Positions 11,826 through 24,913 are shown, counted from the stretch's first letter. The stretch is DNA of 64,000 bases from Adenanthera pavonina (GCA_026686845.1 JAIVEN010000006.1:38672501-38736500), one strand, 5' to 3'. Numbers and translations are program-made. The notes: generated from the letters alone by a model not told the origin.

Positions 11826-13784
11826 TATATATATGTGTGTGTGTGTGTGTTTTTCTTCGTAGCAAAGGAAATTAGTTTTCTTTCTCTTTTTAACTGGTCT
11901 TAATTTCGTGCATTTACATACAGCAGATTCAAAATTTGTAAAGCAATATAAAATTAAAATAAAAAATCATTTGGTAAAGAAAATTAATAATGAGGTCAAT
12001 GAATAATAAAATAAAATTAAAGTAACAGTATATTTCTACTTTTATATAATATTTCAATATATATATATCAGTGCACGTACGGGGGGTTTTCTGGTGAAGC
12101 AATTAAGTGTGAAATGGCAGGAGAAAAAAAGGAGAACGATCATTGAAGAAAAGAAAGAAAGGAAAGCAATTGAGTTTTCTCCATTTTAACAGTTAATTTG
12201 CTAAGGTACGTTAGGCACAAGAAAAAAAAGTCACCGATCATGTTTATACTTTTTTTAAAAAAAAAATTATTGATCCATTATCCGCATCCACCAGAATAAA
12301 AAGAAGCAATTGCAGTGCTTTTGGATTGAGACTTCTCAGACACGGATTTGTTGTCTTCATTATAAAGAATACAATTGAAGCTAAAATTCTCAGTAATTTC
12401 ACAGCAAGTTCCAACTTGATCATATTCTTTTTTTCTTTTTAACTAGTGATCCATTATTTACATTCGCATTCACAAATAAACAATAAACTTGAATTATTTA
12501 TTGACTTGATAAAATTTCAAGCATTAGTTTTATCTTACTAAACATGTCAAAATTTGCGAAGCGGTTTTAAAATACTCTTTTATGGCCATCAATTCTTCAA
12601 AAAATAGAGTACTATTTTTTTCCCATGAAAAAGTATTTACTATTCAATTTCTCAATTAGTCCATTAGAAATTCCAGCAAAATGTTGAATTTAGTTTTCAG
12701 TGACAAGATAAAAAGAAATATAAGAATTGATACTTCAATAAGAATAAAAGAATTGTTCTTCATTTTACTAAAAAAAAAAAAAGAAGAATTGATACTTCTT
12801 CTTCTTCTTTTTTTCGGTGAACAAAAGAAGAATTGGTACTTCAATAGTAGAACTAGAAGTTTTGGACTGTGTGGTGCTGGCCACATCTCCAAGATCAACT
12901 CATTGTGCTTTTGTGGTACACAATATTTATTATATGTGATTTGATCCAAAAAAAAAGTGGTCGTCTCTATACTTGTAGAGGTGTCATATTGGATCAAGCC
13001 CACTTCCCAATTGCCCGACTAAGCCCAAACAATCCACAGTCCACTACTCTCAATTAAAGGCCCACATCAAATTCTTCTCAGCCCATTACTACTACACCCA
13101 ATTCCACATATACTCCGTCGTCTTATTCACCCTCTCACCCGACTGGACCTGACCCTCTTATCCACCCCGATCCACTACATATTCACAACTAGATGTCATC
13201 TATTTGGACCTAGGTTTTCTGCTATTGTAAAACAATAGCACTAGGGGCTGTTTTATAGCAGTAAATCTGAATTGTCCAAATTAAATATGAGCGATTCATA
13301 TTTTCTATATATTTTCTATTGAAAAAATAATATTTTTTATTTTAAAAGAAACAATATAAAAAATAAAAATAATATTCTAACTACAAGTTTTGAAGAAATG
13401 ATGATTACTTATTGAAAAAATTAGAAAAAGACAACAAATCTAGGCTGTCCAGATTTGATCTGAATGGTCCAAATCTGCTATCAAAACAACAACACCAACT
13501 ATGTTGAAATTGAGTTATTTGTCCAAAACAGGTACTACTGTTTTGACAGCAATAAGGGACCCAAGTTCCATCTATTACATCCTTATCCTCCAATACACTT
13601 CTCTTCGGTATTACCCAATGATGATAACCCCCATAAAAGCAAGCAAATCCTCGCAACCCAAAACTAGTATGAAATTCACTTTTTTACCAACAATAAAATT
13701 GTATACCTTCATATTTATATTGGACTTGAATATTTAAAATATACAAAATATTGTTGACCAAAAAAAAATATATATATATATATA
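11826..13784. other. Intergenic DNA upstream of TNL1
   Basis: No gene supported. About 12270-12430 has similarity to 49110-49230 (for example TTCTCAGT.ATTTCAC.GCAAGTT), another duplicated flank. Short ORFs near 12656-13003 are low-complexity (Lys/Phe-rich from CTT/AAG runs at 12780-12835). At about 13245-13490 the ends TTTTATAGCAG and CTGCTATCAAAA are inverted, so a small degraded inverted-repeat element is possible but not convincing. Confidence 0.4.
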
Positions 13785-14110
13785 AGAAATAGACTTGATG
13801 ATGTTCTCACTCAATATTTATTTTCATCCCTTTGTTTTCCCCAGTCCAACAAAGAATGATCAGGGACCAATTAAGTAACGAGCTTCATTTATTCCAAAGC
13901 TTTAGAAGAAATAACATCTGCCGGCAAGAATCTTTTTAGGCATTGCTTTAGCTTCATCATGAGATACCGGCATACCGGCATTGACTTTCCAAACTCAGGT
14001 AACAATAGCATGAAAGGAAGATTTGTAAATAGAATATATAACAGTGATGGTCATTAAAGGCAGCCATGATCCCTCTTTCTATCAAAGCTTCAACATTTAT
14101 GCCCGTTTGG
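13785..14110. repeat. Duplicated flank block downstream of TNL2
   Basis: Shares AGAAATAGAC.TGATGATGTTCTCAC, the CTTTAGAAGAAATAACATC segment, TTGACTTTCCAAACTCA and CATGATCCCTCTTTCT with 4885-5120 (TNL1 flank) and, more diverged, with 57960-58140 (TNL3 flank). It is the remnant of the 3' flank of the duplicated TNL unit, now about 4 kb from the TNL2 coding end. Non-coding. Confidence 0.65.
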
Positions 14111-15640
14111 TATCATGGAAGTGAAGGCAAGGAAATGGAAATGGAAGATTAGTGAATTTTGGGCGTTTAGTGTAATGAAAGCAAGTTCAACATTCTTCAT
14201 GGTAAGCTCTTTCTCCAAATCTCTTTTAAGATTTCTTCTTTATTTATTTAGTTTAAGATTAATTAGAGTTTAAGTCATTTTCTTCCTTCCTCTTGTTCCT
14301 CTATTTAGATCAAGCCATAATTCTAAGGGAAGAGTTTATGTTTATGATTGAGTTAAATTTATATTATGATAATAAATTATTAAGTAAGATTTAATGATGC
14401 TCTAGACTTCAATCAAGATAAGAAAGTGATCTAAAGTTAAGTGAAAGTAAAGTTTAAAGAAAAGTTAGTAAAGTTTCAAGGTAGTCTCTTGCCCTTATTT
14501 AATATTATTGCTTATGAATGTTTTATATAATTTCTAAATTATCCCATGTTACTGTTATGAATGCTTTTCTATGATTGATGTCTGTTTTATGTTAAGGGCT
14601 AAGCATGGGATGCTTATTTACTAAACCGTTATGCTACCAAAATTTCGTTAGACAATATGGAAGTTTTGATGACTCAATGAAAATATGTTATGTTTTCAAA
14701 TGTTTTTGTGATGACATGATAGTATGTACAAGTTGACTACTAAGATTTTCCTAATCTCACCCATAATTAACCAATGTTAAGACCAAGTCATGGTAAATGA
14801 CAGCATGTGAAGCATGAGGAATAATGATGATGGAACCTTGTTGAAAGCTGTTAATGTTCTGTTTATGTACTATCTATTTCAGACTATTGTATAAATTTAT
14901 AACATATCTCCAAAAATTCAATGGTTTATATATATAGATAGATCTATGTTTTAGGAACAAAAAAACACTAGTTTGGCTGTATTTGAAGCTATATAATGGT
15001 AGTTATTTCTATTTTACCAAAACTGCTCAAGTAGACATCATTTCTTACCTCTGATGATATATATTGATGCTCTGACCAGAAAGAGTAGAATAAATGTACA
15101 AAAAAAAATTATGGTTAGAAAGTAGACAAGTAAATCTTTCCAATGATGCTAAGTATATGCCAAATAGCTATGTATATTTAGATAAATGAATTTTCAAAGT
15201 TAAGATTTAGTTTTTAGACAAAAATAGGGACGTGAAATGAATAGTAATATGTATATAATAAATTGTATGAATCGGTATATTCATTTCCCAGTTTTTGATT
15301 TTTTTCTGAAAATTCAAGATGTGGACAATTTTTAGACACTTGAACCACTAAAAAATAATTTTTCTATATTTAATTATGATTTTTGAAAAATCTCTATGCA
15401 GTGAGTTGAAAAGCTGCAAGAAACAGTTTTAAGAAATTTAAAGATTTTAATTGGTTCAAGTTTTCTAAGACTGTTTTATTATATTAAAATTAAGTAGTTT
15501 TCATGGAAAAAGCTTAAAAATATAAGATGTAATAATAGGCAAGACCAATAGCAAACCAACAAAACAAATAATAGTAAAGACTTGGAGCAAAGAAAAAGTA
15601 AAATAATTATAAAATTAGGGCTAATACAAACACACACAAA
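14111..15640. other. Intergenic DNA, no gene seen
   Basis: AT-rich, no supported coding region on either strand. The start (about 14101, GCCCGTTTGGTATCATGG) resembles the end of a Tourist-type MITE, but no partner end was found. Confidence 0.35.
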
Positions 15641-16170
15641 CTATATAGCAAACCTCAACTTAAAATAAAAGAAAAATTCGTTGAAATTGCATATGCATCT
15701 TTTATCTTGTCTATTTTCAGAATATAACAGATCTGGCTTAAAAAAAAAGATAAAATTATATAATTCCATCAAAATTTAAAAAGAGGTATGTAATTTAAAT
15801 TTAATTCTAAACAAAGTTTTTTAAGTCTTAAAAAATTATTTAATTATTTATTTATGTATCTAATAACTTTATAAAAAAATTGCACAATTCATAAATTATA
15901 AATAATACGTATAATGTATGAATTCCACCTTGTAGTTAAAACAAAAGGGAGAAATTACTTTTCAATATCAACTAATCATCATGGCTTCCTTTGAACATAT
16001 TCTAATTTTTATTTTGTGCATAGATACTAAGTTTTCTCAATATACTTTCCCACGTTCTATATTTATAAAATGAAAAAAGAGCCTAAAACTTTTGAAGTTA
16101 ATTAAATGAATGCCCTTGGCATAAGAAGCTGCCTCTTTTGAAAGTTCATAATATCCCTAAGCTTAACACA
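15641..16170. repeat. Duplicated block, copy 1 of 3
   Basis: Similar in order to 34620-36050 and 51100-51345. Shared pieces include TCTTGTCTATTTTCA.AATATAA.AG, TATATAATTCCATCAAAATT, ATACTAAGTTTTCTCAATA, CCCACGTTCTATATTTATAAAATGAAAAA-like sequence and GAAGCTGCC.CTTTTGAAAGTTCAT. This copy lacks the two MITEs of the 35-36 kb copy and so serves as their empty site. No gene is present. Confidence 0.65.
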
Positions 16171-17962
16171 AAAAGAAGCTATTGATGATTCCGTTCTAAA
16201 AGGAAGATCAACGGAGTCAATCATATTAAAAGGAAAAGCAAACCGACATATATATTTTGATACAAAATACTCCTAGTCAACAATTATGGAGAGTATCTAT
16301 TGCATTATTTTTTTTTTTCATTTATATTCCTAGGAGAAAAAAAAAAGTTCAATGTCTCACATGGGATATTGGAATTTAGAGTAATTAATAAGGGTAATGA
16401 TGAAAAGTGATGGAATTTTTTTACAAATTAAATGATCAAACAAATTTTTAACTTTTTTATAAAAAAATGGCTTATATTTTAAATTGAAGTATTTTTTTTT
16501 TCTTTTTCCTATCAATAAAGAGAGCTGGAGAAACTAGGATTACATTACTGGGAAATCCCAATTGATATTTGAGCATCGGGGGGAAATCCCAATAAAGAGA
16601 GCTGGAACAAATTGAAGTTTGACCATTGGAGGGGTATTTTAAGCAGTAGGGAGTATGTATCAGCCAGCAGTGCTTTTAAGAATCCAATGAAAAATGACAT
16701 CTGAAAAGCGGACTTCCATAATGGGCTTTGATCAGAATGACAATGGATACTAGGGTTAACACACATCTTTACAACTACAACATGAACACATTCTGTAGTA
16801 AAAAAATAAATAAATAAATAAACACATTCCACTACTCATGATTCTCTCTCCCCTAAAAATCTTTACCTTTAGTATACCCAAAAAGCAAAAAAAAAAAAAA
16901 AAAAGAACACTTCATCTTTCCACTGTGGAACTCCGCCATATGATATTATATTACATTTGTCCAAGCTTTCAAAATTTGATTTTTATTAATTAAAAATAGA
17001 TGGTGGGCTACATGTAAATTGACACTATATGTGATTTCCTTATGAAAGGATCTCAATATGTTTCAAAATTTGTTACTGCATAAAAAAATGTACAAAATCT
17101 CACTTTGCTTTTCACTTCTCAAGATAAATTATTTACCACATAATAGAAATCTTATGTAATCACTCTTGAATAGATTTTTACTAATCAAAGTTAGACTTTA
17201 TACACACTACTATATTTATTGCAGAAACTACACTTTTTTTTTGCCACTGCAGAAACTGCACACTGAGGTTCACAAAATACATTAAGTACATAATCTCGTA
17301 TATCTTATAAGATCAGTAAGTGAAGTAATATATGCAATTCAATCACTATTTACATTCTTTTTAAACTATTTGAAAAGTTTATTATGATTCCTAATATTCC
17401 TTTTATAAAGATAGTGTGTCTTGTTTTTGCTTATTCAACACTATAGCATAACCGTTTATCATGTCCTTAAACATGATGATGGGCCTACTCTAAAACATTC
17501 TCCAATAGTCTAAAACGAAAGACCTTTGTCAAAGAAGAGTATATTGTAATTACGAAGATTCAAATTATTAAAGGATAAGATTAACCATATTACAGAGGAT
17601 GACGGAATAGTGAACAAAGAGCGCAACAAATGAAAACCAGAATCAAGGAAGAATTACAATTAAGGACCAATTGATGGAATTAAATATAACAAAAGATATT
17701 TGACTAATAAAGAATGATAAAAATTGGATGATAACATACTGAAACTGGAAAAATAAATAGTAAAAAATCCAGTTTTTTAAATAAATTTATTTTTTCGATC
17801 CCAAATGTAGTTCCCCCTAACAGATCATACAAGGCAACAAGCTGCTGTAAACACAATACTTTCCATCATAAAGATGTGATTCCTTTTCAACTTCCATTCG
17901 GATAGTATCCAGAGATGTCATGGATTACGTGCTCAGCTCCCATTCCCATCCCACGGGAACAT
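16171..17962. other. Intergenic DNA downstream of TNL2
   Basis: No gene supported. A short local duplication (AATAAAGAGAGCTGGA and GGGAAATCCCAAT) occurs at 16515-16610. The 95-codon minus-strand ORF at 16545-16832 spans this and has no recognisable domain. TNL2 polyadenylation signals would lie near 17800-17950, but none is distinctive. Confidence 0.35.
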
Positions 17963-19320
17963 CTAAAGAGGAAGAACCATGGAAGAGTGAAATGAATTCT
18001 TAGTTGGACGGGTTTGTTCTTGCTCATCAATTGTCAGTCCCCTCTTTAATTTCATTTTTAACTCTGGGGCCGGTTCCATTTGTTTTTCTGAGGCATATAT
18101 TGGATGGACTCCACATTCTTTGATCCAGCCTTTATGTTTAGCCCTCTCACCATTGTCATGATCATGATTAACAACATAGAATTCAAACTTCACCATCGGG
18201 AAATAAGTGATGTCCTCACCTCTTCCTCTTCTCGTTTTAACTCCCTCTAAAATGTGTTGACAGTAGTGCGGATCATACCATAGGAAAACATGATCAGAGT
18301 ACGATTCTGTGATGGCATAATCACATCTACTTGGTCCTCCAAGCTTTTCACCATCAACGTAGCATAAGCATTCCAAGTAACTTGGGCACATTTCATTTGA
18401 GGAGAACTGGGGAAGAACAGCGCAAAATACAAAGCCCAATAATTCATCAATAGCCGGAGAAAGTTGCATAGTAATGGAAGCCTCTGTTACTTGTTTACAT
18501 CCGAACCACTCTGGCACTCTGATACTTGGATGACAAAAAACACTTGAGTTAAGATTGCTATGCACTGCTCGCTTCAATGAGAGACAAGCATGGTTCATTA
18601 TATTGCAAAGCGAGTGCTCATCCAATTTCAAGCAATTCACGAATGAAAAGAAATATGAGGCAACGTCTTCTTGCTGAAGTGTAGATGTAGTTAAAGTGAA
18701 AACTGTCTCCAGTGATGTGCAGCTAGTTCCATCTAAATGCATAATTGATGGTGGAAGTTCTGGTATAGATAGAAGCCTCCTGCAATTCCTCAAGTATATT
18801 GTTTTAAGCAATGGAAGATTTTTTATGCTAGCAGGTAAGCTATCAATGCTACTACCTTTTAGTCCCAGATACTTTAATGACAAACTTGTGTCAATAATAT
18901 CAGGGACCTTAAAGTAGCCACTGCATCCAGCCAAAAATAGTTCTCGCAATGAAAGTAAGGCATCAACGAGGATGTGTAGCTTTGGGCTTTGATTCATTTG
19001 CCTGCCATCGGAAAGATTAAGTTCCTCAAAAGATCTCAGGCAACATAACTCGTTTATGGGAAGAACCTCCAGTCTTGAACCACCTAGTATGACCTTTCTT
19101 AGCTCACTGAGACTCCCAACTGATGAGTACAATATTTTGAACTTTGAAGTTACTAAATTAAAATCTGTTATTTCCTTTGATGACAAGGAAAACTCCTTGA
19201 CACTAAAGCAGAAGCTAACATCAAAGTTTCTGGGAGATCTGAAATTACTCTCACTGTGAAGAGTCTTTAAATATTTGGAGCGACCTAGATTCAAAGCAAC
19301 AATCATAGAAAGAGATATGT
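17963..19320 (-). pseudogene. Out-of-frame LRR and C-JID tail of TNL2
   Basis: The LRR exon of TNL2 continues as a long open frame shifted by one base relative to the upstream coding frame. From about 19315 downwards it reads IVALNLGRSKYLKTLHSE, then LRRs (LPINELCCLRSFEELNLSDG, LPASIKNLPLLKTIYLRNCR), then a C-JID-like segment around SIRVPEWFGCKQ, and ends in a basic tail (ELKMKLKRGLTIDEQ) before the stop at 17963. TNL1 has the same content in frame, so this was part of the same protein in the ancestor. A start codon inside it (19414) precedes the homology in a nonsense stretch and is not credible as an independent gene start. Confidence 0.8.
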
Positions 19321-21935
19321 GGATCAACGTCACAAAAACCTTCACAAGAACAATTGTCTTCCCTTTCATGATTCTGTGCCTTTGAGAAATCAAGCCACTC
19401 CATGGAGCTGCCAAGGTTTACTCTCTCAGAACTCACAAAATCCTGAAACAATTAAACAAGAGAGATCATATGGGAAAATTTTAGAATTTCCATAAAAGAA
19501 AACTAAAGATACAAATACGTCTACCTTCACTTCATTCCTAACTGTACTAACATGGCTCTTCGGCAATGAAAGCTCAACAAGCTTCTCTGGATAAAAACTT
19601 AACGGTAAAGATTTGAAAGGATATCCATCCCACTCTAAGCGCCTTAGCTCACCAGAGAATGACTCAAAACTTGCTGGATGGTGCACTTCACAATATTTCA
19701 CATGCCAGGGAGCGTAGAATTTGAGAATTCTGAGATTAGTCATCTTTTTTATGGTGTCAACATTCAATTCTATATCATTAATAAGAGAAGGATATAACAC
19801 GATGCCTTTAATTTTACTGGTTCCCTGAAAAATAAAACAAAATCATGACAAAATTAAGTACATAAATGGTATCAAACTAACTGCAATTTGTACAAAAATC
19901 ATTTGCAAAGTTAAGACATCTTTCTCTTACCTTATTATTCTTTAACACATCATACACATCCTCCATGTCTTTCAACCGACTACGTCTTCCAGGATCTTCC
20001 TTACATTCTTCATAAACTAATTGCCAACCCATTTCTTGAATCAAGTCATGCATTTGTATTATATTGTCATTTGATATGGTTATAAGAGCTTTATCTGCAA
20101 GTCTTTCTATTCCACTAGCAGCAAAAAGATTATTGGCATCAAGTAGCCTCATGACATGATCTTTATCTTCTCCTTTGTAAAAGAAGGCAATGTCAAGAAA
20201 TATTTCCTTTTCTACATCATCTAACCCATTATAATTCACTCTCAACGCATCTTGAATTTGAGGATTGGGATACTGCTCGAGTTTTTGCAATTCACTTTCC
20301 CAAATTTCCATACTTTCAGAACGAAGACGCAAACCCAACACTTTTAAAGCTAAAGGAAGGCCCTTGGCATAAGCAACTGCCCTTGTTGAAAGTTCTTCAT
20401 ATCCCTCTTCAGGTTCACTCTTGTTAAAGACATTTAAGCTGAAAAGTTCAAGGGAGTCTTTAGAGTTCAATTCCTTGACATCACATATGGTATGAACTCT
20501 TCCACTTATTAGCACTTGCCTGTCTTTGCTTGTTACAATGACTTTACTACCAGGCCCCCAACAAATTCGCTCTTTAACCAGATATTGTAGTTGCTCTGGA
20601 GTACTCACATCATCAAGCACGACGAGAACTTTTCTTCGACTAAGAATTTTCGTAGGGAAAGTGGATTTTTCCTCTTGCAGTTTAGAAATAAGTTGCTCTC
20701 GTAAAGAACTCAGTCCCCTGTTTTGCGATTCTTCTCTTACATTATTTAAAAAGTAACAACCTTCATAGTGGGAAGAGAATTTGTCAAATACATGTTGAGC
20801 AATGGCTGTCTTACCTATGCCACTCAAGCCCCAAATTCCAAGGATTAGAGCTTCTCTTTCCTCCTTTTTCAAAAACAATTCAATATCTGCAAGATGTTGA
20901 TCAATTCCAACAAGGCCATTTGATTCAATAGGGTGGGTATGAGGCAATTTTTCCAAAATATCTTTGACAATTTTATCAATGAGCGCGGATTCATTCCTAG
21001 ATTAATGAAGGAAAAAAGAATATATCAGAACAAAAAAAATGGAATAAATTAACTGATTAACAGTTGTTATATATGTCCTTTATATAATTTAATTACCAAC
21101 ATGTTTGTTGGACATTTAAGACAAAATTTCATTCATAAAATGATGTCACCTTTTTAATCTTCATTCTTGAGATAAATGTCACTCCAATTTACATCAGTGA
21201 ATTAACATTTGGTGTAGCCTCCAGCAATATTTTAATTTTTTGGGCATAATTAGAAAACTGTAAGCATGAAACTGTTGCAATATCGTAATAGAAAACTAAC
21301 AGCCAAGTATTCGTACGCAAAACATTCTCTAGTTTCTAGGAAATAAATACAAAAGTTCCTGGACTAAATCAAGTAGCATGCTACACACACATGTACATAT
21401 TAACAGCTAGAAATGAATGTTAAACACGCACATCTTCTTAAAAGGCTTACCTATAATTGGCTAAATCATAGCCTGCTAGGTCAGCAGCTTTCTTCGAAGC
21501 AGATCTCCAATTCTGCACCTTCACCAAGTTTTTCTGAAAGTTTAATTCATGATCATCAAATGCATTTCCATAAGTGCCTTTTAGATGTCGTACAACTGAT
21601 GGATCTATGTCGTAGAAAACGGGCAAAACAATTTGTCTGTTCCCTTCCATGCACTCAATTATTTTCGCAAGCTCATCCATGCACCACGTCGAAGAAGCAT
21701 AGTTTTTAGAGAATATGATGAGAGAAATTTGCGATTCTTCAATTGCTTTGAAAAGTGAGGATGATATTTCATCTCCTCTGTCCATCATATCATCTAGATA
21801 GGCATTAATTTTCTCCCGACGTAGTTCCTTTTCTAAATGACTAAGAAAACCGCGTCTGGTGTCCAAGCCCCTAAAACTGACGAACACATCATGTTTTATC
21901 TGATGTTCATCGAAAGATGAAGACGAAGAAGCCAT
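19251..21935 (-). CDS. TIR-NB-ARC receptor TNL2, truncated by frameshift
   Basis: TNL gene with exons (minus) 21935-21451, 20996-19931, 19824-19525 and 19442-19251; GT-AG borders, joining in frame to 680 codons plus a TGA at 19251. TIR at residues 15-160 (HDVFVSFRGLDTRR; SKNYASSTWCMDEL with glutamate 88). NB-ARC: P-loop GLSGIGKTA 218-226, kinase-2 RRKVLVVLDDV 282-292, RNBS-B SKVIVTSKD (the usual TTR is TSK), GLPLAL 374-379, MHD 477-479. Exon 3 supplies the linker and first LRR (GTSKIKGIVL at its start). In exon 4 the frame is right for about 45 codons, then homology to TNL1 switches frame near 19315, consistent with one extra base or two missing. The product as written is a TN protein with a stub LRR. 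It may be a pseudogene, a functional truncated TN, or a sequencing error. Confidence 0.85.
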
Positions 21936-22334
21936 TATTGGACAGGAAGAAGATCAAAACCGAAGAGGGTCTTGATTCTTGAAAGATCTAATCATTAATG
22001 TATAGAATTCCCTCAACACAAGCATCTAATGTAACAATGGGTTTCGTCTCCAGAAACTGCAGTAAATCTTCTGCCACAAAATTATTCAAAGTCAACGCAG
22101 AAGTAAACTAAAGAAAATAATATCTAGTCAGAACGTAGAGGGGGGAAAATGAAAATCTAACCGGAAAAATTAGTGAAGAAGATGGTTTGATGGTAGCTTC
22201 ACCCAAAAAAATAGCTAAGTGAGATTACACTGATCTCCAGAATAAAATGGAAGGGAGATGAAAGAGAATAAAGAAGCCTTCTTTCCGTGTATCACTCTCA
22301 GAGGCAGAGTATTATGAGGCGTGAATCATCAATT
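21936..22334 (-). promoter_or_regulatory. TNL2 upstream region, cut short by a LINE
   Basis: About 400 bp between the TNL2 ATG and the 13-bp duplication bordering the LINE at 22335. No core promoter elements can be assigned reliably. Any TNL2 control sequence further upstream has been moved 6.7 kb away by the insertion. Confidence 0.35.
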
Positions 22335-22347
22335 AATCAATCAATAT
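22335..22347. repeat. LINE target-site duplication, 5' copy
   Basis: AATCAATCAATAT here is repeated exactly at 29039-29051, immediately after the terminal A run of the LINE. The 13-bp length fits target-primed reverse transcription. Confidence 0.8.
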
Positions 22348-22424
22348 GGACGTGAACTTTAAGAGACCAATCAAGAAACCTAACGACAACTTTTTTCTCT
22401 TCGTACACTCTGAGTCCACTTCGA

Positions 22425-24719
22425 TTGCATCAATCCGGCCTCTCTATGGCCAATAGCAACCAATCTCATCGGAGCTCACCGGTGAGAGAACGTGATCGTT
22501 CTCCAGATCACTCTGCACCCTTCGAAAGCGATCGACCTCCATCCAGATCTTCGATGGTAAGGCAGGAAAACTTGATTCAAGACCCGAATACTAGTTCTAC
22601 ACAACAGGCAATAGATCTCCTTAGGGATTCAAATAAGGAAGATCAGCTGGAACAGCAGTGCCCCAAAAAAGGAAAGACCGTTGGTGATAATTTCTCTGGA
22701 GAAATTTCCCTTCGCCCGAGAGAGGAAGAATGGAGCTGGAGGACACAAGTAACTTTTCCCCCTTTAACTAATCATGATAGTGCACTGTCTGGATTAGGGT
22801 GTAAAATGTCTTATCGGGAAGCTGTTAAACAGTTGAAAAACCCCTCTGCTAAGAATAAAAATGAGTCATTAGAGGTGGAATGGTCAGAGAAAGAAGATGA
22901 AGAGGAGTGTTTCACTATGGATTTAGAGAAGATGAAGGAGGGGATTTCGGTCCAAATGACGCCTAAGGGTCCAAATGACGCCTAAGGGACCAAATTTCGC
23001 TCTCAGATGCGGAAAAAGAAAGACTTAAAAATCATGGAAGCTTTCCATGATAGTAAAACTTTGAAGTCGTCATTTGGACTATATGCAAAGGAAATTATAA
23101 CAGATATGGAACAGAGGGTAAAGTTAGAGTCACAGACATAGGAGAAGATTTTTTCCATACTAGATTTCAATGTAAAGAGGACTATGAGGAGGCTCTGACA
23201 AGGGGCCCAGAAGATGATTCTTGATAGATGCTTGTCAGTGCAAAGATAGAGAGAGGATTTTGAGCTAGAATCAGAGCCCATTCAAAGTATAATAGCGTGG
23301 TTGAGGCTCCCTACGTTACCCATGACATATTATGATAAAAAATTCCTATTCAACGTGGGTAACCCAATTGGGAGGATCCTAAAAGTTGATATGCCTCCAT
23401 TGCAGTACACTTGCAGCACACTAACACTTTGTTTGGTTCAAATTTATTATGTAATATAATATAAATAAGATTACATTATATCAGTAGATACGTTTGATTT
23501 GTCGAATTACATGATTATAGGATTACGCTCATAAACCCAAATACGCCTATAAATGTAAATGACAAACTTATCCAGAAGCTATGTATTTGAGATTACATAG
23601 CTGTAAATGGAAATAAAAAGACAATATTGCTCTTATGGAAATGGGACAAGGGTATTTTAGTACTTTACTATTTATTTATATTTATTTAAATATAAAAAAA
23701 TAATTTATTTTTCATATACCCCAGTGTCATACCAAACAAATTCGCATATATTTTATTTACATCTCATTCCATTACATTCCTTCCCATTACATCTCTTGAC
23801 TCATCTGCAAATGAACCAAACGGGCTGTAAAGGTTGATTCGCTAGTGTTTGTGTAGAAATTGATTTGTCAAAACCTCTTCTTCCTACATATCTAATAGAA
23901 GGTGAGGAAAGAAAAATAGAATACGAGGGTATTCATATGATTTGTTTCAAATGTGGCTGTTTTGGGCATAAGGCTACAAGATGTCCCAATAAGAGCATTA
24001 CTACGCAAGCTGAAACAATGAATGGCAATCATCAACCAGTAGGTGAAAAACTTTCGAGGAATAGTGAAAGAACAGTTCAATCGGCTACGTCACCATATGG
24101 TCCTTGGATGACAGTTCAGAGACCAAGGAGGAATAAGAAAGTTGGTTCTAAACAGGGGAACAATGAGTTAACGGGAAAGGCATTTGTTGGGAATGCTAAC
24201 ATAGGCCTGCAGGGTTCTAGATTCGCAGCCCTTGAGCAAAGTGAAGATCAAGATCTACAGAGTAATGAGGGACATGAATTAGAAAACAGAATCATTGTTA
24301 ATGAGCTCTTAAAAGCCCAAGGGACACAGGAGAACGAACAGAGGAAAAAAAAAGGTGCATCTGTTAAAAAGGTCCTAAAAGTTGCTGAGACACTAGAGTT
24401 TGTAGACCAACAGCATCAAGTCCAGATTAATGGGCCTATAGTTCAAAAGGAAGCAAATGATTTATCAATAGAGCATAACAAGGGCCGTAATATGGAAATT
24501 GATAGTTTGGATTCAGCAAAGCAGATTAATGGGGTAGCAAATAAGGGTAACATGGGCCAAGTAGAGCATACGGATTTAGTAGGTGAATTGGTCCAAGAGA
24601 CATCAGGAATGTATATTGATGAGGATATGGAAATAACGAAAGCAGATGAACCCGGATTAATGGGTACTTTTAAGAAGCTGGAAGAAGAAATTCCTGCTGA
24701 CCCAAACACAGATACATGA
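22425..24719 (+). pseudogene. LINE ORF1 (DUF4283-like, CCHC zinc knuckle)
   Basis: RNA-binding ORF1 protein of the LINE. The first part is open at 22425-22985 (Ser/Arg-rich leader, then SYREAVKQL). At 22990-23420 the frame is broken, but DUF4283-like fragments are readable: DIGED, RFQCKEDYEEALTRGP, WLRLPTLPMTYYDKKFLF, VGNPIGRILKVD. The MITE at 23425-23827 interrupts it. Coding resumes with VCVEIDLSKPLLPTYLIEGE and the zinc knuckle CFKCGCFGHKATRC (CX2CX4HX4C) near 23942-23982, followed by a hydrophilic tail to the stop at 24719. The MITE is later than the LINE. Not functional. Confidence 0.85.
23425..23827. mobile_element. MITE inserted in LINE ORF1
   Basis: 403-bp element with imperfect terminal inverted repeats: left CACTTTGTTTGGTTCAAATT, right (reverse complement) CAGCCCGTTTGGTTCATTTG. 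It is flanked by direct TAA (23422-23424 and 23828-23830). The 3-bp TAA target and GTTTGGTT ends suit a PIF/Harbinger (Tourist-like) MITE. It has no coding capacity. Its right end resembles the left end of the element at 33640, so the two belong to one family. Confidence 0.8.
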
Positions 24720-24913
24720 AGGAATTTTGTCCTTGATCAAGATGATGAAATGGCCTTAATGGGAGTTTTGGGCTTGTCTACTATGGAAGTCCAAAACACA
24801 TGCAATAGAAATGAGCTAGAGACTTAGGGAGTCAAGAATGACTTGTGCGTTGATGATTCTCTTTTGAGAAAGTAATCTATTTGTTCTTGTTTCTCTTATC
24901 TATCTTATTATTC

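Noticed and set aside
13245..13490. Small inverted-repeat element
   Set aside because: Ends match only over about ten bases with gaps, and no target duplication was found.
18247..19259. Several 65-73-codon ORFs over TNL2 exon 4
   Set aside because: Shadows of the LRR/C-JID frame in other frames or on the plus strand.
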